A stretch of 64,000 nt of DNA from Chitinophaga sp. GbtcB8 (GTDB lineage Bacteria > Bacteroidota > Bacteroidia > Chitinophagales > Chitinophagaceae). Positions 35,380 through 42,797 of this stretch are shown here, one piece after another; within the stretch, counting starts at the first letter, position 1, and every line of letters starts with the position of its first letter. A program made the translations under genes and the position numbers. The stretch is taken from assembly GCF_019091455.1 (NCBI RefSeq), contig NZ_JAGXJN010000002.1:248001-312000 (forward strand), in the 5' to 3' direction. The notes below the pieces were generated by a model. It was not told the DNA's origin and made no database searches. It saw only the letters and a program-made list of their open reading frames with translations.

Positions 35380-36249
35380 ATGGAACACAAAGTCTTACAC
35401 CAGCCTTTTGAGCTGTATGTATCTGATATGGAATGCTGGAATGAGCGCCCGCTGATCTACCATTTCTTTGAGATTGTGCGGATCCTGGAAGGCAACGGCA
35501 TGCGGGAAGTGAACCGTAATAAATTTCCCTACCACAAGGGAAGCATTTTTCTTTTTACGCCGCTGGACTGCCGCGGGTTTGACATTGAAACGCCTACCCG
35601 TTTCTGCTCCATCCGTTTCTCAGAGGTATTCCTGAAGCAGTGCAAAAATGCGCAGGACCGGGAACGCATTACGCAGTGGCTTAAACAGCTGGAACATATC
35701 TTCTCGCACCATAACCGTTTCCAGGAGCTGCTGGTAAAAAATCCAGGCGACTGTGATATGATCGCTACACTCATGAGCAGCATGGTAGATGAGTATGAGC
35801 AAAAACAATCCTACCATGAAGAGAACCTGCAGCATTTTGTAACGCTGATCCTGAACATCCTGGCCCGCAATGTAGCTGACAATGCAGGCAGCACTGTTAC
35901 AGGACTGGAATCAGAGCCGCTGATCAACCGCATGCTGCTGTACATTCACCAGCACATCAACCTCCCCGAAAAGCTGAAGATCGATCACCTGGCTTCTCAT
36001 TTTAATCTCTCCGCAAATTATGTAGGCGAGTATTTCCGGAAGTTTGCCGGGGAAAGCCTGCAGCATTATATCACTCAGTATAAGATCAAGCTGGTGCAGC
36101 AACGCCTGGCTTACAGCACGCTTACCATTAGCCAGATTGCCGGTGAGCTGGGCTTTACAGATGAAAGCCATTTGAGCCGGCAGTTCAGGAAGTATAGCGG
36201 TGTAAGCCCGGTGGAGTATAGGAAAAGTGTTTCCGGCGCTACACGCTAG
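35380..36249 (+). CDS. AraC-family transcriptional regulator
   Basis: A 289-residue regulator: an N-terminal cupin-like sensor (ERPLIYHFFEIVRILEGNGM to GSIFLFTPLDCRGFDIETP) and a C-terminal double helix-turn-helix (LASHFNLSANYVGEYFRKFAGE and IAGELGFTDESHLSRQFRKYSG). The ATG at 35380 (MEHKVLHQ) is used because the upstream GTG at 35344 adds 12 residues with no family match. It is divergent from the alkene reductase gene and probably its activator or repressor. Its stop overlaps the convergent DUF4846 gene end by 4 bp. Confidence 0.88.
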   Translation: MEHKVLHQPFELYVSDMECWNERPLIYHFFEIVRILEGNGMREVNRNKFPYHKGSIFLFTPLDCRGFDIETPTRFCSIRFSEVFLKQCKNAQDRERITQWLKQLEHIFSHHNRFQELLVKNPGDCDMIATLMSSMVDEYEQKQSYHEENLQHFVTLILNILARNVADNAGSTVTGLESEPLINRMLLYIHQHINLPEKLKIDHLASHFNLSANYVGEYFRKFAGESLQHYITQYKIKLVQQRLAYSTLTISQIAGELGFTDESHLSRQFRKYSGVSPVEYRKSVSGATR

Positions 36250-37040
36250 AATGTTTTCAGATCTTTCTGGTAAAAGGTCCATTCGGGCGTTTCTATGGGA
36301 TCTGCAGCCTTTAGGGAATACCATGGAGATAACTTACCATCTTCAGGATTCTTCAGCACGTGAATGCTTTGAGCAGGCATGTAACTTTGGGAAAGCAGGA
36401 AAATGGTGTCCTTCGTGATAGGGTTATAGGCCATATCCATCACTGTAACGGCGTGGCCGTAGGGATCACCTTTCTGCACAAATACAGCACCAGGCTGCAT
36501 TCCAGACATAGGTATGGTTTTCAGCTGTGTATGTAATGACCGGGTGCCAGCATAGGAAAAAACGAGGTTAAGATACTGCCTGAAGGTGGCATAACTGTAA
36601 TTTTCCGGCTGCTGCCGTTGCCAGCGGCACTGGTTGCCGTTCACATTCAGCCGGAATCCTTCGGCATAATGCACATAATCACACCGGAAGCCGTTCGTTA
36701 AAGTAAAAGTGATCCCGTTATACCTTCCTGCCTGGTAGAGGAACTCAGCGCGCAGGCGGATCACGGCATCAGCGCACTGCTGAAGATCTTTGTTACCGAT
36801 GTCCATATCAAGTACGGCGTATTGAGCATTTTGATTTGTTTTCTTTGCACCATTGAAGAGATAAACAGTTCTATCCTGGTCCAGGGTAAGGGCACGCAGG
36901 TAAGCACCGTAGGAATTTGCTGGTTGGGCCAAACGAACATACCCGGCAGGCAGGGGGATATCCATTACCTTCTTTAGCGCTAATGGCGGATGAGCTGCGC
37001 AAATGATGATTGTTATAACAACAAGGGAGATCCTGATCAT
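36246..37040 (-). CDS. DUF4846 secreted protein
   Basis: A 264-residue protein with signal peptide (MIRISLVVITIIICAAHPP). The DUF4846 domain covers most of the mature part: VRLAQPANSYGAYLRALTL, ADAVIRLRAEFLY, GFRLNVNGNQCRWQR and the closing GHAVTVMDMAYNPITK, FLLSQSYMPAQSIHVLKNP. In the last segment the His in YGHAVTVMD and the Gln/Ser residues resemble the end of papain-like folds, but that is speculation. No reaction is known for the family. It ends tail to tail with the AraC gene. Confidence 0.85.
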   Translation of the reverse strand: MIRISLVVITIIICAAHPPLALKKVMDIPLPAGYVRLAQPANSYGAYLRALTLDQDRTVYLFNGAKKTNQNAQYAVLDMDIGNKDLQQCADAVIRLRAEFLYQAGRYNGITFTLTNGFRCDYVHYAEGFRLNVNGNQCRWQRQQPENYSYATFRQYLNLVFSYAGTRSLHTQLKTIPMSGMQPGAVFVQKGDPYGHAVTVMDMAYNPITKDTIFLLSQSYMPAQSIHVLKNPEDGKLSPWYSLKAADPIETPEWTFYQKDLKTF

Positions 37041-37076
37041 ATAACACAGATGCAGAACAGGTTAATTTCCATACGG

Positions 37077-37117
37077 AAAAAGGGCTGTCTCTTAAATAAT
37101 TTGGAGACAGCCCTTTT
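37077..37117 (-). terminator. Terminator after the GH16 gene
   Basis: AAAAAGGGCTGTCTC (37077-37091) pairs with GAGACAGCCCTTTT (37104-37117) around a 12-nt loop. It lies downstream of the GH16 gene on the minus strand; flanking A and T runs make it potentially bidirectional. Confidence 0.85.
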
Positions 37118-37157
37118 CTTTTTCTATTCTACGCACAACCATCCCTCAAGCACCATG

Positions 37158-37189
37158 CCATGGACTATGGACCATCGACCATGGACTAT
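37158..37189. repeat. CCATGGACTAT direct repeat
   Basis: CCATGGACTAT occurs at 37158-37168 and 37179-37189 with GGACCATCGA between. The second copy includes the stop codon of the GH16 gene. Similar ATGGACTATGGACC words are common between Bacteroidota genes. Confidence 0.7.
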
Positions 37190-40100
37190 TGCTTCACAAA
37201 CTTCAGCAGCAGCGTTTCATGTTGTTTGTTCATGAGCTGTATTAAGTACATACCGGCTGGTAAGCTGTTCGCATCAACAGGATAAGTACCGCCCAATTTC
37301 CCTTCCTGCGATAATTGAGTGCTCCATGTTCTGCCATTCATGCCCACTATTTTGATCTGTTTAATGGCTTCACTGCTCAGTATTTGTGCTTGTCCGCCGG
37401 CTACCGGGTTCGGATACACGCTGGCTGTCCATTTGCTGTGCGTGGTTGCCGGATGGCTGGTAACGCTGATACCATTGGTACGTGCAGCACCGGTAAAGGG
37501 GCTGCCATAGGCTTCCAGCTCAAACAGCGAGTAACCGTATGGTGTGGTTCTGGCAGTACCATAAATACGCAGGTAACGTCCGTGGCCGCTCAAACCGGTC
37601 CAGTCGTTAGTGAGCACGCTGTTATTAGTAACGGTCTTTAAAGCGCCGTTCCAGGTACCTGGATCATTGGATACCTGCACCAGGTAATCTTTACCGGCCG
37701 CGGTTTCCCAGGTGAGTTTTACACGGTTTATGTTGTAATCCGCGCCCAGATCTACTACAATCCATTGCGGATCGCTGAAGGCGCTGGACCAGCGGGTGCC
37801 TGCATTGCCATCTACCGCATAGTTACCTTCAAAGGAAATATTTTCATTAGCGGAGGTAGTAGTGGTTTTATTCAGCGCCAGGTTAGGCTGGTTGTTGCCG
37901 GCATTGGGCGTGGTGTAATATACATTGTCTATGTAAAAGCTGGCTGCTGCTGCAGGCGCATCGCCGGAGAAGGTAAAAGCCTGCGTTACTGCGGCCAGGT
38001 TAGTACCGGTTAAAGCGCTTACCGGTATGCTTACTTCATGCCATTGCCCATCTCTTATCAAACCGTATTTCTGCTCAGCGGCGGCATAGTTAATATCTGT
38101 TTGCCCGCTGCTGGAAATTACGCTGAAACGGAAAGAGCCGGCATACGTAGTTTTAAAGGAGAATTTCAGGAAACCGGTGCTGAAGTTCGTAAGATCGCGC
38201 ACATCATTAGCTACGCCTAACCCAAACCAGTTATTGGCTGCCGCGGTAAAGGCCATTACTTCAGAACCTTCTGCTGGCGTGGCATTGGCAATGGTGCTCA
38301 GGTTGTTCCACACATACAGGTTAGCATCCAGCCCATAGGTAAGCTTATCAGTAATGGAAGTGTCTTCACTGTACACGCCATACTTATCTGCCGTGATCCT
38401 GTTATCCTTTACCGTGATGGTTACCGGTGCTGATGTTGTGCTGCGTTTGCCATTGTCCGTAGCTTTTACTGTAATGGTATAGGTGCCCTGGTCCACATTT
38501 TCCCAGGTAAAGTTATAAGGCGCTTTATTGAGTGTACCTAATAACGTAGTACCGTTAAAGTATTCTACTTTGTAAATGCTGCCATCGTCCGTAACATTTG
38601 CGCTGATCACTACTTTAGCTGGTTTTCGGTAAGGCGTGGCAGCAGTGGGCGATGTAATGTTTACCTGCGGAGCCGTATTGCCGGGGGCTGCTATCAGTAC
38701 TGTTATAGGTTTTGAGCTGCTTATCTTACCCTGGTTATCTGTTGCTTTGGCAATCACCTGTGCAATGCCTTGTGCAGAGGTGTTCCAGGTAAAGCTGAAG
38801 GGCGCAGTGGTTTTTGTACCGATCAGTTTAGTGCCGTTAAAGAAATCTACTTTAGTAATGCTGCCGTTAGGGTCACTGGCATTGGTTTGAATATTAATAG
38901 CCGCCGGTGTGGTGAATACAGTATCATTAGCCAGGTTGGTGATAGCCACTATGGGTGCCGGATTCTCAGATACGCCGCCGCTGTAATAAATGTTATCGAA
39001 ATAAAAGTCAGCGGCTGTTGCCGGTGCATCGCCGGAGAACATGAATAGCTGCGTTACCTGCATCAGGTCCAGCGCGCTGCCAAACTCACTTATGGGAATA
39101 GTTACCTGGTGCCATTGGCCATCTCTTACCAGGCCATGTTCATTGGTACCGGTAAAGTTCACCCAGCCTTCTGCACCATCGGTAGCAATACCTACTTTGA
39201 ACGGCGCGGTGGAAGTGGTTCTCATATGGAACTTTAAGCTACCGCCTGCAAAGTTGCTCATATTCTTTGCATCATTGGCTACGCCTAAGCCGAACCAGTT
39301 ACCGGTATTGGCATGAAAGGCCCAGGCATTGCTGCCTTCAAAGGGAGCCGGCGCAGGGCTGATGCTGGTAATGTTGTTCCACAGGAACAGGTTAGCGCCC
39401 TGGCCAAATACTACTTTGTCGCTCACCGTTGTGTTATCGGTAAAAATACCGTAGTTGCCTTCCGGTGCGTTGTTGGTGCCCAGGATCAGCTCCTCGCCCT
39501 GGGTTACATCCTGGTACAGTTTAAGATAATCTATTTCCATGCGGCCAGGCAGCGGCGCTGTTATGCCGCTTTCTGAAGGTATGCCTGGATAATTGCCGCC
39601 CACAGCAAGGTTCAGCAGAATATAAAACGGGTTCTGAAAAGCATCCAGCCCGTTGCCGCCTGCAATACCTATTTTGTAATAGGGTTGATTGTCCAGGAAA
39701 ATGGTCAGGAAGTTGGGATCCCATTCCAGCTTGTACAGGTGAAAAGCATCGCTAAGCTCCGCAGCTTCTGTTACCGTGTCTTTGGCATAGGTGGCATGAC
39801 CGGTATAACCACCGGGGTTTTCCGTCCACCAGTGCGTGGCGGCACTTACGGTTTTGTTAGCCTTACCCGCTGCTATAGCGCCGGCAAAACCCATCTCTAA
39901 AATATCCACCTCGCCATTATGCGGCCAGGTACCGCCGGTAGCGCCCAGCATCCAGAAGGCGGGCCATAGGCCGTTGCCTACTTTGGGTACTTTAATGCGG
40001 GCTTCCAGTGCGCCGTAGCGGAAAGATACACGGCCGGCAGTTTTAATACGGCCGGAGGTAAAGGGTTTACCACCCATGGTCTCGCGCCGGGCTTCAATGA

Positions 40101-40371
40101 TCAGGCTTCCATTTTCAATGCGCACATTTTCAGCGCGGTTGGTGTAATATTCCAGCTCCGCATTGCCCCAGCCGCAGTTGCCTTTGGCGCAGCCATCGCC
40201 GGTTTCATAGGTCCACACTTTTGGATCTAAAGTAGTGCCGGTGTTAAAATTCTCTTCCCATACCAGCTGCCGCTGCGCATGTAAGCATAATGGCAAGAGT
40301 AAAAAAAGGAGGGACGCAAACATACTGGTGCGCGCCTTCAACAGATCTGTTGAGTAGATCGGGCTTTTCAT
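37186..40371 (-). CDS. Multimodular secreted GH16 glucanase with T9SS sorting domain
   Basis: A 1061-residue secreted enzyme. Order: signal peptide ending ...LLLPLCLHAQ; GH16 catalytic domain (about 35-290) with catalytic EVDILE (Glu154, Asp156, Glu159) as in laminarinases; a galactose-binding/ExoP-like module (about 300-465, NWFGLGVANDAKNM); two Ig-like domains (GSITKVDFFNGTKLIGT, GSIYKVEYFNGTTLLGT); a second copy of the ExoP-like module; a discoidin/F5-8-type C domain (RWSSAFSDPQWIVVDLGADY); and a Por-type T9SS sorting domain (VYPNPVAGGQAQI, PAGMYLIQL). It should hydrolyse beta-1,3 or mixed glucans and be exported through T9SS. Monocistronic. The start is ATG 40371, with 40323 an alternative. 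Confidence 0.92.
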   Translation of the reverse strand: MKSPIYSTDLLKARTSMFASLLFLLLPLCLHAQRQLVWEENFNTGTTLDPKVWTYETGDGCAKGNCGWGNAELEYYTNRAENVRIENGSLIIEARRETMGGKPFTSGRIKTAGRVSFRYGALEARIKVPKVGNGLWPAFWMLGATGGTWPHNGEVDILEMGFAGAIAAGKANKTVSAATHWWTENPGGYTGHATYAKDTVTEAAELSDAFHLYKLEWDPNFLTIFLDNQPYYKIGIAGGNGLDAFQNPFYILLNLAVGGNYPGIPSESGITAPLPGRMEIDYLKLYQDVTQGEELILGTNNAPEGNYGIFTDNTTVSDKVVFGQGANLFLWNNITSISPAPAPFEGSNAWAFHANTGNWFGLGVANDAKNMSNFAGGSLKFHMRTTSTAPFKVGIATDGAEGWVNFTGTNEHGLVRDGQWHQVTIPISEFGSALDLMQVTQLFMFSGDAPATAADFYFDNIYYSGGVSENPAPIVAITNLANDTVFTTPAAINIQTNASDPNGSITKVDFFNGTKLIGTKTTAPFSFTWNTSAQGIAQVIAKATDNQGKISSSKPITVLIAAPGNTAPQVNITSPTAATPYRKPAKVVISANVTDDGSIYKVEYFNGTTLLGTLNKAPYNFTWENVDQGTYTITVKATDNGKRSTTSAPVTITVKDNRITADKYGVYSEDTSITDKLTYGLDANLYVWNNLSTIANATPAEGSEVMAFTAAANNWFGLGVANDVRDLTNFSTGFLKFSFKTTYAGSFRFSVISSSGQTDINYAAAEQKYGLIRDGQWHEVSIPVSALTGTNLAAVTQAFTFSGDAPAAAASFYIDNVYYTTPNAGNNQPNLALNKTTTTSANENISFEGNYAVDGNAGTRWSSAFSDPQWIVVDLGADYNINRVKLTWETAAGKDYLVQVSNDPGTWNGALKTVTNNSVLTNDWTGLSGHGRYLRIYGTARTTPYGYSLFELEAYGSPFTGAARTNGISVTSHPATTHSKWTASVYPNPVAGGQAQILSSEAIKQIKIVGMNGRTWSTQLSQEGKLGGTYPVDANSLPAGMYLIQLMNKQHETLLLKFVKQ

Positions 40372-40632
40372 ATGGTACAATTTAAATGACGTGGTTCAGC
40401 CATATATGTATATGGCAATTAAACTAATAACAGGGCCAGGGAAGTTTTTTGCTCATGGAATAAGTGCTACACTATATAGGCTTTAGATTACAAGGGCTTT
40501 CCGGGCTATTACTGTTCTTTAATGGATATAACAGGTACAAATGTACGTTTTAAGGGGTATCAAAGGTGTTGGGCAGCTGAAAAAAGTAAAATTGGTATCT
40601 TTATCGCAGGGTAAATAATAACACTGTACATC

Positions 40633-41211
40633 ATGACTACCGATATGTTTTTTCGCAAGATCCGGACATATGCCGCACTGACCGAAGCCGCAGAAGCAGC
40701 ATGGACAGCGCTGCTCAGAGAGAATAAATATGACCGTGGTGAAAATTTCATACGCGAAGGACAGGTGCCCAATAAGCTGGCCTTTGTTGTAACGGGGCTT
40801 TTCTCACAGTACTATACTTCGGACGATGGCAGCATGATCATCAAATATTTCTTTCCGGAACAGCGCATTGCAGGCTCCATGAGCGCCATGCTAAAAGCTG
40901 AGCCAGGGGTTTTTACCATAACCGCGCTGGAAGACACTACTGTACTGGAATACGATTTTGCTGCATTTAAACAGCTGGTAGCCCAATACCCGGATATAGC
41001 GGCTTTTTACATAAGGTACATGGAGCAGCACTGGATCGTTGAAAAAGAGCCCTACGAGATATCGCTCCGCCACGACACGGCAAAAAAACGCTATGAGGAG
41101 CTGTTATACAAATACCCGCAGCTGATAAAACGGCTGAAAAAACACCAGATCGCTTCTTACCTCGGCATTACCCCCACCCAGTTGAGCCGGATCTTTTTTG
41201 CCAACAAATAA
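40633..41211 (+). CDS. Crp/Fnr-family regulator
   Basis: A 192-residue regulator with an N-terminal cyclic-nucleotide-binding fold (YDRGENFIREGQVPNKLAFVVTGLF, FFPEQRIAGS) and a C-terminal winged helix (IASYLGITPTQLSRIFF). The cNMP pocket lacks the usual Arg of true cAMP receptors, as in most Bacteroidota Crp/Fnr proteins. It precedes a VOC gene by 85 bp. It is divergent from the GH16 gene with a 260-bp spacer. TATCTTTA near 40592-40599 is a possible -7 box. Confidence 0.9.
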   Translation: MTTDMFFRKIRTYAALTEAAEAAWTALLRENKYDRGENFIREGQVPNKLAFVVTGLFSQYYTSDDGSMIIKYFFPEQRIAGSMSAMLKAEPGVFTITALEDTTVLEYDFAAFKQLVAQYPDIAAFYIRYMEQHWIVEKEPYEISLRHDTAKKRYEELLYKYPQLIKRLKKHQIASYLGITPTQLSRIFFANK

Positions 41212-41296
41212 TTTTTGCATTCCTCAACATATGTAAAAGTCCAGGAAAAAAAGTTGCTGCAGTTTTGTGTCATCAATCACTTAAAAACACAGAACA

Positions 41297-41707
41297 ATGG
41301 CAACAAAGATCTTCATTAATCTACCGGTAAAAGACCTGGCAGCGTCCATGGCATTTTTCACCAGCCTGGGTTTCAGCTTTAATCCCCAGTTTACCGACGA
41401 GAAGGCAGGCAGCATGGTTATTAGCGACAATATTTTCGCTATGCTGCTCACAGAAGAGTACTTTAAAACCTTCACCAGGAAGAACATTGCTGATGCAAAA
41501 AATACTACGGAGGTACTGATAGCGCTGGATGCTTCGTCGAAGGAGGAAGTGCAGACAATGGTTGCAAAGGCCAAAGACGCCGGGGCCGCGATCTATGCGG
41601 AGCCCCAGGACCATGGCTGGATGTACCAGCACAGTTTTGCCGACCTGGATGGGCACCAGTGGGAAATAGTGTATATGGATATGTCCCAGCTTCCCGGGCA
41701 GGAATAA
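41297..41707 (+). CDS. VOC-family protein
   Basis: A 136-residue glyoxalase-fold protein (IFINLPVKDLAASMAFFTSL, GFSFNPQF, then MLLTEEYFKTF and the closing YQHSFADLDGHQWEIVYMDMS). It is a paralogue of the gene at 21712; the two share the DxDGHxWxxVYMD ending. It follows a Crp/Fnr regulator in the same direction and is probably controlled by it. Substrate unknown. A terminator hairpin follows. Confidence 0.87.
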   Translation: MATKIFINLPVKDLAASMAFFTSLGFSFNPQFTDEKAGSMVISDNIFAMLLTEEYFKTFTRKNIADAKNTTEVLIALDASSKEEVQTMVAKAKDAGAAIYAEPQDHGWMYQHSFADLDGHQWEIVYMDMSQLPGQE

Positions 41708-41730
41708 AAAAGGTCGTATAAATATATTTG

Positions 41731-41763
41731 AAAGAGCCGCAGTCAGATCTGTGGCTCTTTTAC
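41731..41763 (+). terminator. Terminator after the VOC gene
   Basis: AAAGAGCCGCAG (41731-41742) pairs with CTGTGGCTCTTT (41749-41760) with one G-U pair, continuing into a T-run. Confidence 0.88.
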
Positions 41764-41890
41764 TGTCATGAGCTTACAAACCATTTTCGCCGGGGCACGG
41801 ATGGGTCTCAAATATTATTTCAACTTTGTATCTTTATTGAGCCGGACATTTTACAATTGCCAATTAACCCAACCCTAACCTGTTGAAATT

Positions 41891-42658
41891 ATGACAAAGA
41901 CGATCTTAACACTGGCCTTTTTACTTTACGCCTTCATATTAAAAGCGCAGCTTTTTAGCGAAAAAAGCTTATACCCTAACACCACCGGCATTCGCGGTAA
42001 GTATTTCAATGGAACTGGCGGCAGAGGGTATTGGACTTATGAAAGGCTGGATGCTTTCGGAAGAACTGTTGAAAAGAATAGTCATAAAAAGAATGAACTC
42101 CAGGGAAAAGATTTATACCAATACAATGATAAGCATGACATAATCCAAATTATCTATGCTTACGACTTCAGCAATCCCAAAAGAGTTGACACCGTTAAGT
42201 ACGAATATGCTTACCTCAATAATAGAATAGCCTTTCAGAAACGTACGTTTGCCAGTAAGGATTCAACCATCTACCGCCTGGTAGCAAACCAGGGCGATTC
42301 TGTGCTTACCTACCAGGAGATCTCATATCATTGTCCGCCAGGGAAAAAGGCAGATCATTCCTTTGAACGGACCTATATTTTAACTTACCAGGGAAGCTTA
42401 CTCGTTAAAAAAGAAGAGATAACTGATGATAAAACCAGAGAGATAACAAGCTATGAGTATTATAATAATGGAAAATTAAAACGCAGGACCATCAAAAGAG
42501 AACCTGAACCTGAGCAACAGGGTGTTTACACCGGCGGTCCGGGAAGTGATGACCAGTTTTACCGGTATACCTACGACCGTGAAGGAAGAATTAAGAAACT
42601 TTACACCATTGTTGCAAATAAAACCTATAAGCTGGCAACCTATAGTTACGAAAATTAA
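41891..42658 (+). CDS. Secreted hypothetical protein with YD-like repeats
   Basis: A 255-residue secreted protein with signal peptide (MTKTILTLAFLLYAFILKAQ). The mature part alternates Tyr-rich beta strands (DLYQYNDKHDIIQIIYAYDF, TSYEYYNNGKLKRRTI, YTYDREGRIKKLYTI), a pattern like RHS/YD repeats. I recognise no catalytic motif. TATCTTTA at 41829-41836, about 55 bp upstream, may be a promoter -7 element. It is upstream of the membrane regulator gene but separated by 139 bp. Confidence 0.6.
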   Translation: MTKTILTLAFLLYAFILKAQLFSEKSLYPNTTGIRGKYFNGTGGRGYWTYERLDAFGRTVEKNSHKKNELQGKDLYQYNDKHDIIQIIYAYDFSNPKRVDTVKYEYAYLNNRIAFQKRTFASKDSTIYRLVANQGDSVLTYQEISYHCPPGKKADHSFERTYILTYQGSLLVKKEEITDDKTREITSYEYYNNGKLKRRTIKREPEPEQQGVYTGGPGSDDQFYRYTYDREGRIKKLYTIVANKTYKLATYSYEN

Positions 42659-42797
42659 ACACGGACCGGACCGCTCTGGCAACCGCCACCACAGCAGGCT
42701 ACAGAAACCACGTACTAACCATTCCTGCAAACCTGTATGAATGGTAAATGGAATATTCCAAATTCTTGCTAAATTTAGTCTGTAAATTTTAGCTTTA

